Origin: Calliphora vicina
Lineage: Eukaryota; Arthropoda; Insecta; Diptera; Calliphoridae
NCBI RefSeq assembly: GCF_958450345.1
Contig: NC_088781.1
Coordinates: 124,880,431-124,944,430, forward strand
Length of the DNA: 64,000 nt
Reading direction: 5' to 3'
Part shown: positions 23,051 through 35,244 of the stretch, piece after piece
How the letters are laid out: each line of letters starts with the position of its first letter
Position numbering within the stretch: the stretch's first letter is position 1
Notes under the pieces: model-generated
What the model saw: the letters and a program-made list of their open reading frames with translations, nothing else
What the model was told of the DNA's origin: nothing
Databases searched by the model: none
Program-made: the position numbers and the translations under genes

Positions 23051-24610
23051 CCATTAGAATAAAAGTACCATGAAGTATCCCTTTGAATTTTCACTCACAT
23101 TGCAATGTGAGTGAAAATTGGACCATGCATTGGACCATATACGCTTAATTTTATTTTCTATTTCCATTATTACAGAAAATTAAAATAACACCATTAGAAT
23201 ATAGAAAAAGTACCAAAAAGCCGCTATTTGTGGTTTACCATTCACTCGGGTCCGTTTATCCTTTATGTTCCTAGGTTCAAAAAGACTCCCCCTAGAATTC
23301 TCACTCACTTAGGACCATTTTTGCTTAATTTCATGTTTTTAAGTCCATTGTCATATAAAATTCAAAAAGTACCATTAAATGAATAAAAAAGTACCTATAG
23401 TTCAGTTCTTACATTTTGGTACCTAAATATTATACCCTATTCCTAAAACGAACTTCACTCAGATACATATCAGCTAACTTTAATGTCGATAAGTGAAATA
23501 ATTTAAAATATTAAAAAAGTACCATTAGAAGAAAAGTACCAATTTCCCTTTTCCTCCTTGAACACCCCAAAGCTTGAAATTTAAAAATACTCCATTTTGC
23601 CAAAATTGTTTATGCTAAAGACATGTTTCAAACGATTAAAATCTGTGTTAAATAACCCAAGAAAAATTGTGTTTTAAAAAAGTACCAAACTGTTTACCCG
23701 GATTTGGCCCAATATTCACCTGTGCACTCGAGTTCCAAAAAACAACATGTTAGTTAATTTTTGTATGAATCCAGGAACCAATGTTAAAAAGTTTATCAAA
23801 ATTGGCTTAATAATAAAATGTATTGAAATAAAATGTATTTTCCCGTTTTTACCCCTATTTTGGTACTTTTTTTTATCCCCATTGCGGTGGTATAATTTTA
23901 TTCAAATAAATTTCTGTATCGTGGGGGGAACTCATAATGAAATATTCGTATGTCTATGTCAAATTATAGAAAACCATATTTTATGAAAAAAGTACCAAAA
24001 ATAAACACAATTTTTATCCCTTAACTGTTCGAATTTCCAAAAAGTACCAAATTTATAATTTTTTATTTTTCCGATTGGTTTAAAAATACATGGGGTGCCA
24101 AAAAAGTACCAAAATATAGTTTTTACCCGTTTTCTCCACTAATGTAAATGGAGTAACATGCAACTTTAAGTTTTTTTTGTATCTTTATTAGCCTTTAACT
24201 TCATTTTTTTAAAGTTTTATCAAAAAGGCTTTCGAAATAAAGTGCCTGGATTTTTGTTTCAAATAAAATTTTGCTTTCTTTTTTTAATTTTTTTAAATTA
24301 AAATTGTTGTATCTTATTTTTAAAAAGCAAATATTAAAGAAAAAGTGTATTTTAAAGTAAAATTGTTTGCAAAAATTACAAGGTGTAAAATTTACACCAC
24401 ATCTGTGACTATGGCAAAAATTTTCACGTCATAAGTTAAAGGTTAGCTTTAAAGATATAAGGTTACCGAATTTACCCGTTTTTACCCTTTTTTACCCCAT
24501 AAACGTTCGAATTTCCAAAAATCCAGGATAGTCTTGGGGAGGGAGGAACCCACGGTCATTTTCATTCTAGCTTCACCCGTTTGGGCTGTGCGATGATGAA
24601 TCAGTCAGTC
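23051..24610 (+). repeat. GTACC-rich dispersed repeat Y, longer copy
   Basis: About 1.5 kb in which AAAAAGTACCA and its inverse recur. 23680-24600 is the inverted counterpart of 382-960 (GTTTACCCGGATTTGG, GGAGTAACATGCAACTTTAAG, CCCGTTTGGGCTGTGCG). The left part is a loose series of AAAGTACCATTAGAAT blocks, and a 34-bp perfect palindrome lies at 23086-23119. No coding frame with a known motif; element class unknown. Confidence 0.55.
23086..23119. repeat. 34-bp perfect palindrome
   Basis: Two 17-bp arms (AATTTTCACTCACATTG and its exact complement) meet with no spacer. The arm sequence TCACTCA recurs singly at about 23300, so the palindrome may come from an inverted duplication of a repeat-Y segment. 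Confidence 0.85.
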
Positions 24611-24634
24611 AGTAACATTACTCTTTTATATGAA

Positions 24635-25324
24635 TATGGGGGATTTTACGTCTCGCATCCCACTAAAAGACCAAAAAGCTTTTAAAGGAATGGACCTAAG
24701 CTGTCTTTTGAGGAAAAAAATTTAAAAAAAGGGCCCATTTTAAAAAAAGTTAGATTTTGCAAAAAAAGTCAAAAATTGTATGTTTTGAGTTACAAAACAT
24801 TCCACTAAGCAACTAAATAGGTCTTCAAGGAAAATATCTGGGCATTCTGTTGAGCAAAAAAAATTAAAAAGAGAACCCATTTCCAAAAAAAAATCAACAA
24901 AGTTTTTGATTTTGCAAAAAAAAGTAAAAAATTGCATGTCTTTAGTTACAAAAACATTTTTTTTGATATATAGCGAACTCGCATCCCACTAAGCGACCAA
25001 ATAGGTCCTCAAGAAAAATATCTAAGCTTTATTTTAAGAAAAAAGGTCCCATTTTGAAAAAAGTCAAAAAAGTTTTTGATTGATTTCGGAAAAAATATTT
25101 AAAAAAATTTTTATTTTTTTTTTAAATATTTTTTTTCGAATAGGTAATAAGTCACATGTTTGCCCAAAATGTCAAATTTTGACCCCCAGAGAGTTCTGGA
25201 CCGATCTTGTTGAAAATTGTGTCTGAATTTCTATCCAATAGGTCTAACCTTGGTGCAAATTTCATCCCGATCGGAAGACATCGATTTTAAAAGTTGGTTC
25301 ACTTGACGTGAAATCCCCCATATG
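24635..25324. mobile_element. Fold-back element F, copy 2
   Basis: The ends ATATGGGGGATTTTACGTC and GACGTGAAATCCCCCATAT are inverted with one mismatch. The right part keeps CCAATAGGTCTAACCTTGGTGC and TCGGAAGACATCGATTTTAA, as in copy 1. Inside, a segment with CAAATAGGTC(C/T)TCAAG, ATATCT and GGGCCCATTTTAAAAAAAGT is repeated about three times (24660, 24800, 25000). Confidence 0.65.
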
Positions 25325-26735
25325 TATATAGGGTATGAGTTTTATTTCGTACTTGAACCATTTTCTTATATAAACAACCTATATTGAGGTAAAACGATAG
25401 CCATGTGTATATAGGTATGAGTTTTATATCGTACTTGAACCATTTTCTTATATAAACAACCTATATTTGAGGTAAAACGATAGCATTTGGGTAAGATTTA
25501 TTGTTTTATCATAAAAACGCTTAAATTCACATTTTATATTCCTAACAAACGGAAAACATCGATTTTAAAAGTTGGTTCACTTGACGTGAAATCCCCATAT
25601 GTATATAGGTATGAGTTTTATTTCGTACTTGAACCATTTTCTTATATAAACAACCTATATTGAGGTAAAACGATAGCCATGTGTATATAGGTATGAGTTT
25701 TATATCGTACTTGAACCATTTTCTTATATAAACAACATATATTTGAGGTAAAACGATAGCTTTTGGGTAAGTTTTATTGTTTTACCATAAAAACGCTTAA
25801 ATTCACATTTTATATTCCTAACAAACGGAAAACATCGATTTTAAAAGTTGGTTCACTTGACGTGAAATCCCCATATGTATATAGGTATGAGTTTTATTTC
25901 GTACTTGAACCATTTTCTTATATAAACAACCTATATTGAGGTAAAACGATAGCCATGTGTATATAGGTATGAGTTTTATTTCGTACTTGAACCATTTTCT
26001 TATATAAACAACCTATATTAAGGTAAAACGATAGCCATATGTATTACGTATGAGTTTTATTTCGTACTTCAACCATTTTCTTATATAAACAACCGATATT
26101 GAGGTAAAACGATAGCCATATGTATATAGATATGAGTTTTATTTCGTACTTGAACCATTTTCTTATATAAACAACCTTTATTGAGGTAAAACGATAGCTT
26201 TTGGGTGTTTTATTGTTTTACCATAAAAACGCCTAAATTCACATTTTATATTCCTAACAAACGGAAAACATCGATTTTAAAAGTTGGTTCACTTGACGTG
26301 AAATCCCCCGTATATAGGTATGATTTTTATTTCGTACTTGAACCATTTCCTTATATAAACAACCGATATTGAGGTAAAACGATAGCTTTTGGGTAAGTTT
26401 TATTGTTTTACCATAAAAACGCCTAAATTCACATTTTATATTCCTAACAAACGGATGACATCGATTTTAAAAATTGGTTCACTTGACGTGCAATCCCCCA
26501 TATGTATATATGTATGTATGAGTTTTATTTCTTATTGAACCATTTTATTATAAACAACCTATATTGAGGTAAAACGATAGCCATATGTATTAGGTATGAG
26601 TTTTATTTGGTACTTCAACAATTTTCTTATATAAACAACCGATATTGAGGTAAAACGATAGCTTTTGGCTAAGTTTTATTGTTTTACCATAAAAACGCTT
26701 AAATTCACATTTATATTCCTAACAAACCATCTGGC
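25325..26735. repeat. 82-bp satellite with a higher-order unit containing the end of element F
   Basis: The basic 82-bp unit starts TATGAGTTTTATTTCGTACT and contains TTATATAAACAACC and GAGGTAAAACGATAGCC. It occurs about 11 times (for example 25334, 25416, 25610, 25692, 25886, 25968, 26049, 26133, 26309). Every one to four units a spacer follows: a TTTTGGGTAAGTTTTATTG block, then CCTAACAAACGGAAAACATCGATTTTAAAAGTTGGTTCACTTGACGTGAAATCCCC (the right terminus of element F). The larger period is about 280 bp and varies. Confidence 0.85.
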
Positions 26736-27825
26736 CACCTATTTTTACAATCTGGCAACAGTGTGTGTACTTTTCTGACATTATCTTTTGCCCCCTATTC
26801 GTACAGAGTTGTATTTTGTATTTGTTTTTCACACTTTCCACGACTGCGCTGCTAGCGCAGCAAAATCATGTTTGTCAGTCCGACCCTTCAAACATCCCCA
26901 TCTAATTTACATGGCGTGTTTGTCAGTCATGGTGAAGCAGGGAAAAGTCAAACTGTCAGTCAGGTAAGGTTTACATGTGTTCGTGTGAGGTGACTGTTTG
27001 AAGAGGTTTTCTGTCGCAGAATTTGTTTTTGTGGAAATCAAAGACAGAGCAGAATTTTACATTTTCTCCATTTTTGTGGAATTATTTTTAGTTCTTAAAA
27101 GTACGTCGAAGGAAGAAGTGCGAATTTTAGACGTGCGTTGTTAATGTTGTGCGATTAATATTTTATGAATACAAAAATAACATTGTATTCTAATAAAAAC
27201 GAAGCAAATATAACAAAACTACAATCACTTAAAATTAATACAAAACAAAAAATAATCTATGTAAATATTAAAAATACAACAAACCTAAGCAAATAATTAG
27301 AAAAATAGTGAAGAAAAAATTAGCACGTGTTTTTTAAGAACAATTTTTGTTTTGCAACAATAATAATAAAGAAGTTTATTTTTTTCCGTTTACTCTTTGT
27401 GCTTCGCATTCTTTACAAAAACAAACAACCACAACTAAATAATAAAAGATTAAGAAGAAAACGTAAATAATAAGAAAAGAATATTTTGTAAATACAAGTG
27501 AATTTTTGATTTATAAAATTTTGTAAAATAAACAAGTCTTCTACTACATATTAATAAAAAGTGTAAAATTTATGATATTAATAAAGATTTGTGTATAATT
27601 GTATAGAATTGAAGAAATTTTTAAGATAAATTTCTTACAAATTGTGATTTTGTGGCTCTTGAAGAATTATTATTGTATTATTGAGCAACATTTGTTTAGA
27701 TACAAATTCTTGTGATTGTTTATAAACATAGCACGTGTGTGTGTGAAGAAAAGGTTTTCATCTCAGCAGTTTTTCATTAACATTTATAAATTTTTGCAGA
27801 ATTTTATTAAAAATTAAATAACAAA
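26736..27825 (+). promoter_or_regulatory. Putative promoter and 5' UTR of the M-V-Q gene
   Basis: This is the most complex sequence for kilobases. It has a hairpin (arms CTGCGCT/AGCGCAG, 26844-26860), then two copies of GTTTGTCAGTC (26870-26880 and 26919-26930) and a third TCAGTCAGG at 26956-26964, all close to the fly initiator TCAGTY. A candidate 56-bp UTR intron (GTAAGG at 26964, CAG to 27019) is possible but unusually short. From 27060 the sequence becomes A-rich, as in fly 5' UTRs. No TATA box is obvious. Confidence 0.45.
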
Positions 27826-27834
27826 ATGGTGCAG
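27826..27834 (+). CDS. Three-codon first coding exon (Met-Val-Gln) of an unidentified gene
   Basis: The start ATGGTGCAG lies in the context ACAAAATGG, a strong fly start context, and is followed at once by GTAAGT, a perfect donor. The long A-rich leader upstream agrees with a 5' UTR. I find no convincing acceptor-plus-exon on the plus strand from here to the right edge, so the intron would exceed 36 kb. Three residues cannot identify the protein. It could instead be a chance ATG before a donor in a non-coding leader exon. Confidence 0.45.
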
Positions 27835-29219
27835 GTAAGTGCAGAAATGTTTAATTTTAAAAAGATATTAAAGATTTTATTAAAAGCTTAAACATCTTCG
27901 TTTTAATGTTATAGACTACAAATTAATTTGGAATTTCGAATTTCCAGCCACCCCTCATATTTTTAATACATTTTTAAATTTATTAAAGATTTACAATTGG
28001 AATTTTCATACAAAATTAGTCTTAAGAAATTTAGAATTGATTATAAAACCTAAGTTTTTGATAAGAAATTGGTCTTACAAAACTTTTTTTCAGGTACCAC
28101 CCACCAACCTGTTTTTTTTAAATTTTTGAATTTTTATTTAGACTTATTTTTATATAAAAAAAAATTTAAAATGAAATCTTTCTAGGTAAACTAAATTTAA
28201 AATCATATAAAAACTTTAAATCCACCGAAATTGAGGCCACTCTAACCGAAAGTAATAAAATTAATAATAACACTATGAGACAAAAAGAACTAAAGTAGAT
28301 ATACCTGGAAAGTAATACTATTTTTCTGATAGGTTTTATCGAGTACAATAAGAATATGATCTTGAAATTTGCAAAACATCTTCAAAATCTTCAGTTACGG
28401 GTAAAAAACCGGGTTTTCATACCTTTAAGCACTTATAAGCCATTAACTAAATAGATTCTCAATAGATTTTAATTTTTTAAACGGATTTAAAAAGAAGAAA
28501 CTCTGGCCTTTCCAATGGTTTTATATATTATTTAAGCATTTTGACAAAATTTGTGTGCATTTCTTCAGCAAACATATTTTTGTTTTTATTTTTTCACCAT
28601 TTTCAAACTTTGAAGAAGATTTTACATAGTATTTTATATTTATGCATTGATTTAAGAAATAAGTTTATTTTTGCGAAAAACGCAATATTGCTTTAAAAAA
28701 TCCATTGGAAATTGACAAAGTTATTAAAGATTGTACTAAAACAAAATTTTTTAAAAAATATAATTTCTAGGCATTTTACTTAGAAATGTTTGCTTAACCG
28801 CATTCTTTTTAACGCGTTAATTAAAATTTAAAAATTAGACCTATTTTTTTAAAAATTATTGAAATAAAATCTTTCTAGGTAAACTAAATTAAAAATCATA
28901 TAAAAAACTTTAAATCCACCGAAATTGAGGGTACTCTAAGCAAAAGTAATAAAATTAATAATAATTCAAAAGTATTGTTTTCAAATCATTTTGAAATTAA
29001 ATATAACCTAAATTATAAATCATATAAAAACTTTAAATCCACCGAAATTGAGGCTACACTAAGCAAAAGTAATAAAATTAATAATAATTCTAAAGTATTG
29101 TTTTCAAATCATTTTCTATCTTATCCGATTTTAATTAAACTCCATTGATGCAAAAAATATTTATGTAATTGAATATTCATTGTAATTTTGAGGACTATGA
29201 AATAGAGTAAAATGTGTCC
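27835..29219 (+). other. Start of the giant intron, with a thrice-repeated segment
   Basis: A roughly 100-bp segment (AATCATATAAAAACTTTAAATCCACCGAAATTGAGG, then AGTAATAAAATTAATAATAA) appears at about 28195-28270, 28895-28965 and 29018-29090. The first two copies are preceded by AAATCTTTCTAGGTAAACTAAATT. No exon is recognised. Confidence 0.5.
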
Positions 29220-29224
29220 TAATC

Positions 29225-29290
29225 TCCCGGACTTTTTCCTTTCCCGGGAGGGAACTTTTGATTTCCGGGAATTCCCGGTAAATTTTTAAA
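29225..29290. mobile_element. Left CCCGGG-rich end of a possible 4.8-kb element
   Basis: TCCCGGACTTTTTCCTTTCCCGGG at 29224 is, inverted, like CCCGGGAAATGAAAAAGTGCGGGA at 33996-34019. The next parts, TTTCCGGGAATTCCCGG and its counterpart at 33955-33978, also match loosely. I see no clear target duplication. Confidence 0.45.
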
Positions 29291-29340
29291 ACTAAATCAA
29301 ACCAAAAACCCGTAATTTTTTTTAAATACATAAATTGTCT

Positions 29341-29570
29341 TATAATTTCACCAGATCTTTAAATGAAATATAAAATTACTGTATTTGGTTGCAAAATGTT
29401 AGTCCAACCTTTTAAATGGTTTCTGATTTTATAGTTGCATTTAATCGGTATTATAATTTCACCAGAGTTTTAAATGAAGTATAAAATTACTGTATTTGGT
29501 TGCAAAATGTTGGTACTACGTTTTTAATGGTTTCTAATTTTATAGTTGCATTTAATCGGTATTGTTACAC
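29341..29570. repeat. 111-bp tandem duplication
   Basis: TATAATTTCACCAGA...TGTATTTGGTTGCAAAATGTT...TTATAGTTGCATTTAATCGGTAT occurs twice in direct orientation, starting at 29341 and 29452, with a few substitutions. Confidence 0.75.
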
Positions 29571-30462
29571 TCGTAATTTGAATAAATTCTATTGTTACAT
29601 TTAAAAAAATTTAGAATTTCGACTATGTTAAATCTGTAAAATATGCGCAATATAAATTTTTCAAATCAGACTGTAGATAAACAAATTTAGACCACTATTA
29701 TTGCTATTATTTTCTCTAGATATGAATATCCTAAAAAGTTGTAATATTAAAGTATCTAATTCCTTTAAGAATATAAAATTTAAATTTAATTCACTCTTAA
29801 AAACCGAATTTTGTACTGTGGCTTGAGTTGAGTGAAAAGAATTCGGTTATTTAAACCGTAATGTTTCTTTGCCAACTGACTATTTGTAGAACCGAAAAAA
29901 TTAATGGATATTAGAGTGACAATCAGTTGTATGGAAAAAATGCTTGTTAAATTTTTGAATAGTGCCGGCCGGTTGGAATGAAACTTGAGGAAAATATTCT
30001 TTGGGGTCTAACATTTACAGCAACAGTGCAAAAATGGATTTTAACCCTTAAGAACACAGTTCTGCTAAGGGTTAATTTACATTTTTGTGCTGTTATTTTA
30101 AATTCTGGACCATTTTCCTCAAGTTTCATTTAAATCGGCTCAAAATATATCACATTTCGCTATCTTTTCATTAGAAATTCCAAATATTGAAAAATTTGAC
30201 CTTTGACCTTCGTGATTTAAAGGTTAACGTTTTCCGATTTTAGTAAAACTTTCAGAATATATTTAAAATTACCCGGACTATAATATTATGAATAGGTTTT
30301 ACTTAAAATTTATAACAGTAAGGAAATTGGGTTCTTTCGCCGAAATATGGACAAAAAATTATTTTTTCTTGAAAATCACAAAATTTAAATCGCAGGTACA
30401 GGAAAAAATGTAAGAGGTATTGACATAATTTTTTCATATTTTTATTCCCTATTATGTTGTCA
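29571..30462. other. Intron sequence with an inverted AAACTTGAGGAAAATATTC segment
   Basis: GAATGAAACTTGAGGAAAAT at 29977 and its inverse ATTTTCCTCAAGTTTCATTT at 30111-30130 bracket about 130 bp, with further inverted matches inside (TTTTAACCCTTAAGAAC against AAGGGTTAA). This could be a small MITE or a hairpin. Otherwise nothing is recognised. Confidence 0.4.
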
Positions 30463-31610
30463 ATAAATACTAGGGTATTCAATCGATTAACCGTTAATCG
30501 GTTAACCGATTAATTTTGGACGGTTAACTGTTCGAATAATTTGAAATTGCCGATTTTCAAATAACAAATAAACCGATTAATTTGTGTCGATTAACCGATT
30601 AACCGAAATTCCTTTTTTTTGCACTTTAAATTTTTTTTTGTATTTATTTTCCAATTTCAATTCAAATACAAATTTCAAATTAAAATTAGATATTTTTTGA
30701 ACATCTAATTTAGTGAGTATGTATAACAACTGACATATTTAATTTACATGTATTTGAAACTTTGTATTTACATGTATTGACGAAACTTTTTTTTTGAAAT
30801 GAGTCTTTTATCATAACTGAACGAAACTATTAAATTAATCAATATCTAAAACAATCCAAAAAGGAATATTCTTGATTTCTCCAAAATATACAATCAGCGA
30901 GAGAGTTTTTTCCAAGAAAAGTTTTATTAAATCTAAAGAAAAAAATCGTTTAAATTATATTCTTTTTATAAAAGATTATTTCAGAAGATCTCACTAAAAC
31001 TATAAAAAACTCACACATCGCTCATTTGCTGCAACAACGTCATAATTCAAAAAAAGTAGTTTCGAGAAAAATATCTTTGAATATTTTATGACATTTTACT
31101 ATTTCTTAAATAAATTTTCAACAAGTCATGCGATTTCAGAAATTTAAATAGGAGATTTTAATATCTTTCTAACCTGTATTTAACCCAAATTTTTACTTAT
31201 CGAATATACGAGAAAACATGAATTTTTACAATGTTTACAACAAAAAAACAACACAAAAAATAATTTATTTTTTTGAAAACTGATAAAACTATATGAAAGA
31301 TTATAGAACAGCGCATATTTTGTATTACTCAGTTCAATAAACACGGATTTTGAGTAATGATGTTGTTGCAGCAAATAGGTGATATGTTTACAAAAATGAT
31401 CTCAAATACCTTATTTGCCATTTTTTATGTTTTTCTATACAAAATTCGTTGTTGTATTTTCAATTTGAAATGAAAATATAAATTATTCGGTTAATCGAAT
31501 AATTTTAAATTAACCGATTATTAACCGATTAAATCTAAACCTCGATTAATTATTTGCTCGATTAACCGATTAAACCAGAAACCCGATTAATTGAATACCC
31601 TAATAAATAC
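30463..31610. mobile_element. 1132-bp hAT element with 8-bp target duplication
   Basis: The element is 30471-31602. Left end TAGGGTATTCAATCGATTAA; right end, read inverted, TAGGGTATTCAATTAATCGG. Direct repeats ATAAATAC flank it at 30463-30470 and 31603-31610. Subterminal regions carry many CGATTAACCGATTAA motifs on both sides (30485-30610 and 31495-31590), probably transposase binding sites. A transposase C-terminal remnant lies at 30869-30997. The perfect 8-bp duplication suggests a fairly recent insertion. Confidence 0.87.
30869..30997 (+). pseudogene. hAT transposase C-terminal (dimerisation) remnant
   Basis: Forward translation reads FLISPKYTISERVFSKKSF then KSKEKNRLNYILFIKDYF and a stop. 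SERVFS followed by a K-x-x-R-L motif and a hydrophobic helix is the signature of the hAT C-terminal dimerisation domain. It lies inside the TAGGG-ended element with an 8-bp duplication, which independently points to hAT. Only about 42 residues remain and the catalytic part is lost. Confidence 0.75.
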
Positions 31611-33520
31611 GCATGTGATGATCAAAAAATTCTGAAATTTGTTTAACAAAATTTTTAAAATTTTGAAAATGGAGTTTTGAAACTGCCGTTTAATAAAATA
31701 TTTTGTTTTGGTTAAACCTGCGAATAGGTTAACGGTATCCTATGTAGACAAAAACTCATACAAAAGTAAATAGGGATATATTTTAAATAAATTTAATATA
31801 AATTTTTCTCGAAAAATTTAATTTTTTCTCCTAAATTTCGTTAATTTATATTTTTATCCAAATTTTGTCATTTATTTCTCGTTATAATGATAATTACGTA
31901 CACATTTCGATTCTTTTAAATTAAATTGCAAAAGTTATTAATTAATGGCAAATATTAAAAAAAACAAAAAAATGCATTTTTCCCCTTGTAAATGCACCTT
32001 AAAACTAAATTGAAAGTCGGCACGGGTTGCCCTTCCTAGAACAAGCTAAAAAATGTTTTGGTGGTATTTTAGGTCATTACGAAAGTTCTCAGCCCAGTCC
32101 CTCGATATAATATTTACTAGATTTTAAGGAAATAGTTTGGAATAATGCCGTCTTAAATCAATGTTTAGATATTTTGAAATAATTTTGCGATGGTATCATT
32201 ATTCTCAACTTATTTACATGGACCCAAGTGAGCTGCAATGTAAATAAAATGAATATACTACATAAATATATCATAAATTCTACCGAAGAATACAGAAAAA
32301 ATACAAGTTTATGAGATTTAGAAAATTTTGACCATATTCACTAACACATACACTTTGGAGTCCTTCAAACATTTCCATTTTTAATATTCTTAATTTGGAA
32401 AAAAATCGCGATATAATTCATGATTTTTTTTTTAAATCAAGAAAATTGACATGTGTTCTAATATTAAATACTCTTAATTTTTGATCATGATATCGGATTT
32501 TATTGATTTAAGATCTATTTCAAAAATAAGTATGTCGCTTTTAGACTGCATAATTAAAGAAAATAATTATTTTAACAAAGCATTCATGATTCATAATTCA
32601 ATTTTCTGATTTAATTTTGGAAATGCTCTCCCTTTAAAATTTAATTTTCTTTTCGAATAATCTTAAAAGGTGTTGAATTGACTAAACTAAACCAAATTAA
32701 AAATTGTATTTTTTTATATTTAACCCCAATATTTTTTTCAAATTTTCTTTTGTATGTTTTTGTACAATTTTAAATATATGTATGTATTAGCAATTACCAA
32801 TGTAAATTTCTGAAATACAAATACATAGAACATTTTTAAATATAAATAGAACTTTCTCAAATTTAATTGGAATTTTCTTGTTTATTATTTATTTACAAAA
32901 CCTTATTAAGGTATGCACTTTAAAATAAGTATGTAACTCAAAAATCAATATTTTATTAAAAATGTACTAATAATACAATTGCATTTTTAAATGCATTTTT
33001 ATTAAATTTCTCTTTAAGGAAATCATAAGATTTATTATATTATTAGAATTTGTAATTTTTTCTAATTAATTCAATATAATATTTTTTGTGACATTAACAT
33101 TAGCAGAAAAGTGTTGGTGTTGAATATAAAGAAATACTAAAAATAGCAGGACTTCTTGTCACAAAAAATTTTTATTTAGCTGTTGAAAAAATTTTATATT
33201 TTACGCGGAGAAGATTTTCAAAATAGCATTTGAAAATTGCATTATGAATGTATATTTTGAAAGTAAATATATTTTTATACGCTCCACCATGAGCGTTCTG
33301 GGAATTCGGCAAAATTTTCTATCCCGAAATCCCAGAAATTTGTGCGAGAATTCTCGGGAATTATTTTCCTTAGTTTTATGTGATGTTTTTTGAAATTGGC
33401 TCTTTCTCTAAAAGATGTTTAAAGCACCAAAACAAATGCAGAAGAATCTTGCAAGAAAAAAGATTTAACTCAAATAGACCAATAACAGGTTCATTATTCA
33501 AATTACTCCAGAAGCTTTTA
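31611..33520. other. Intron sequence, nothing recognised
   Basis: A+T-rich; no element end or exon could be supported. A CGGAATTC-like segment at 33290-33365 (CTGGGAATTCGGCAAAATTT, CCCGAAATCCCAGAAATT) resembles the ends of the CCCGGG-flanked element. Confidence 0.3.
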
Positions 33521-33521
33521 A

Positions 33522-34025
33522 ATGTTCAGGACTATCACAGAATTCTATTCCAATCGAAATTGGAATTGTTTCTTTTTGGAATAAAACCACCATCCGTAGA
33601 ATTGAATTTTGTTTAATATTATTATGTTTTCTTTCAGTTTTAATTAATATCTTAATTTATGATTTAATAAGCAAAATATTGCCATTTCAAAATTAAAAAA
33701 AAAATAAAATATTTATGTTTTGCTGAATCTAACAAAGGAAGAACAAAATCTAATGGAAATTGAAGACATTCCTATACAAATGTCAAATGCATATAACCAA
33801 AATTAGAAATCGAGTCAGTTTATCTCTTTATATTAATTTTTTTGGGAATTTTTTTATTTGTAGCCAATTAGATTTTAAAACCAAACATTTTTTTAGCTTT
33901 TTAACGAACGAAGTCTACATTCTTAAATTTGAATAATTTTTTCTAGGCGGGAATTACCGGGATTCCGGGAAATTTCAAAATTAATCATGATTGCCCGGGA
34001 AATGAAAAAGTGCGGGAAAAGAACA
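33522..34025. mobile_element. Fragment of the AGGCCTGTCACA MITE family, then right CCCGGG-rich end
   Basis: 33522-33580 (GGACTATCACAGAATTCTAT, CCAATCGAAATTGGAATT) resembles the left part of the MITE in sip1 intron 3. 33952-34025 holds GGGAATTACCGGGATTCCGG and CCCGGGAAATGAAAAAGTGC, the inverted partner of 29225-29290. Confidence 0.45.
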
Positions 34026-34033
34026 ACTCTAGA

Positions 34034-35244
34034 GGGTTTATATAAGTTTGTCATTCCGTGTTTAACATTGCGAAATATTCATTTGAGATACAAGAAATTA
34101 TATTATGTTATTGATGCTTATGAAATTTGAAGTCCATTGAATTTCGATCCATTTTGAAAATAATAAAGACTTTCATAAAAAAACATATATAAACTTTGAA
34201 ATAATTCTATATTAACTTAGAAATGATAAACATAGCGTTATATGCGACTAGAAGAGCCCTTTCAAATACAAAAAATGTTTACTATTTTGAAAGATGCTGT
34301 TTCTTAAATGCAATTTATTGCAGCTTTATTTATAACTTCACCATGAGTTGCAAGGTGAATGAAAAATGTAGACATTTTTCACAATGTATATATATTCTGG
34401 ATCATTATAGATAGCGTAGCCCCCAAATAACTTACATATGTATATGATTCATACATCAATATATCCGCCATAGCCCCGGTTCGGCCCACAAATGGTTGAG
34501 ATATAAGGAATAAAACCAAGACAATCTATTGGCCTTTTTATACCCTTCACCATGAGTTGCAAGGGTATAGTTTGTCATTCCGTTTCTAATTTCTACATTT
34601 TTCATTTGCGACCCCACAAAGTATATATATTCTGAATCGTTATAGATAGCGGAGTCGATATAGCCATGTCCATTTGCCCGTCTGTCCGTCTGTGTGTGAA
34701 ATCAACTTTCTGAAGCCGCCAAATAACTTACATACATGAATGATACATCAATATCTCCGAAATTCTTCCGGCTCGGTAGCTATTTAAAATCGAGAAAATC
34801 GGTCCACAAATGGCTGAGATATAAGGAAAAAAACCAGGACAACCTCGATTTTTGACCTATTTTTGACCCATATCTGGATTACTAAATCATTAATATAGAC
34901 AATATGGATATCTAATGATAGATATTTCAAAGACCTGTGCAACGACGTATATAAGACCATAGTAAGTTGGACCTACAATGGGTCAAAATCGGAAAAAATA
35001 TTTTTTAACCCGAATTTTTTCACCAACATTTTTTTTCACTAAATTAAAAAAAAAAAAATTTAAAAATTAAAAACAAAAAAATATTAAATTTAAAAAAAAA
35101 ATTATAAAACAATTTCGAAAAAACAACTGGAAAAAAAATTAAATTTTGTTTACCTAAAAATATTTAAAATTTTTATTTTAAAGTATATTTTGGTGAAGGG
35201 TATATAAAATTCGACACAGCCGAATATAGCTCTCTTACTTGTTT
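34034..35244 (+). mobile_element. DINE-1-like copies: one deleted, one near full length
   Basis: 34034-34540 is a deleted copy. 34541-35244 is one of the best copies in the window. It opens with TATACCCTTCACCATGAGTTGCAAGGGTATA (short hairpin ends). It continues through AAAGTATATATATTCTGAAT, ATAGCCATGTCCATTTGCCC, the GTCTGTCCGTCTGTGTGTG tract and TAAGTTGGACCTACAATGGG, and ends with GAATATAGCTCTCTTACTTGTTT. About 700 bp, no coding. Confidence 0.6.

Noticed and set aside
26964..27019. 56-bp intron in the leader of the M-V-Q gene
   Set aside because: Donor and acceptor look acceptable, but the size is at the lower limit and nothing else supports it; mentioned only as a possibility.
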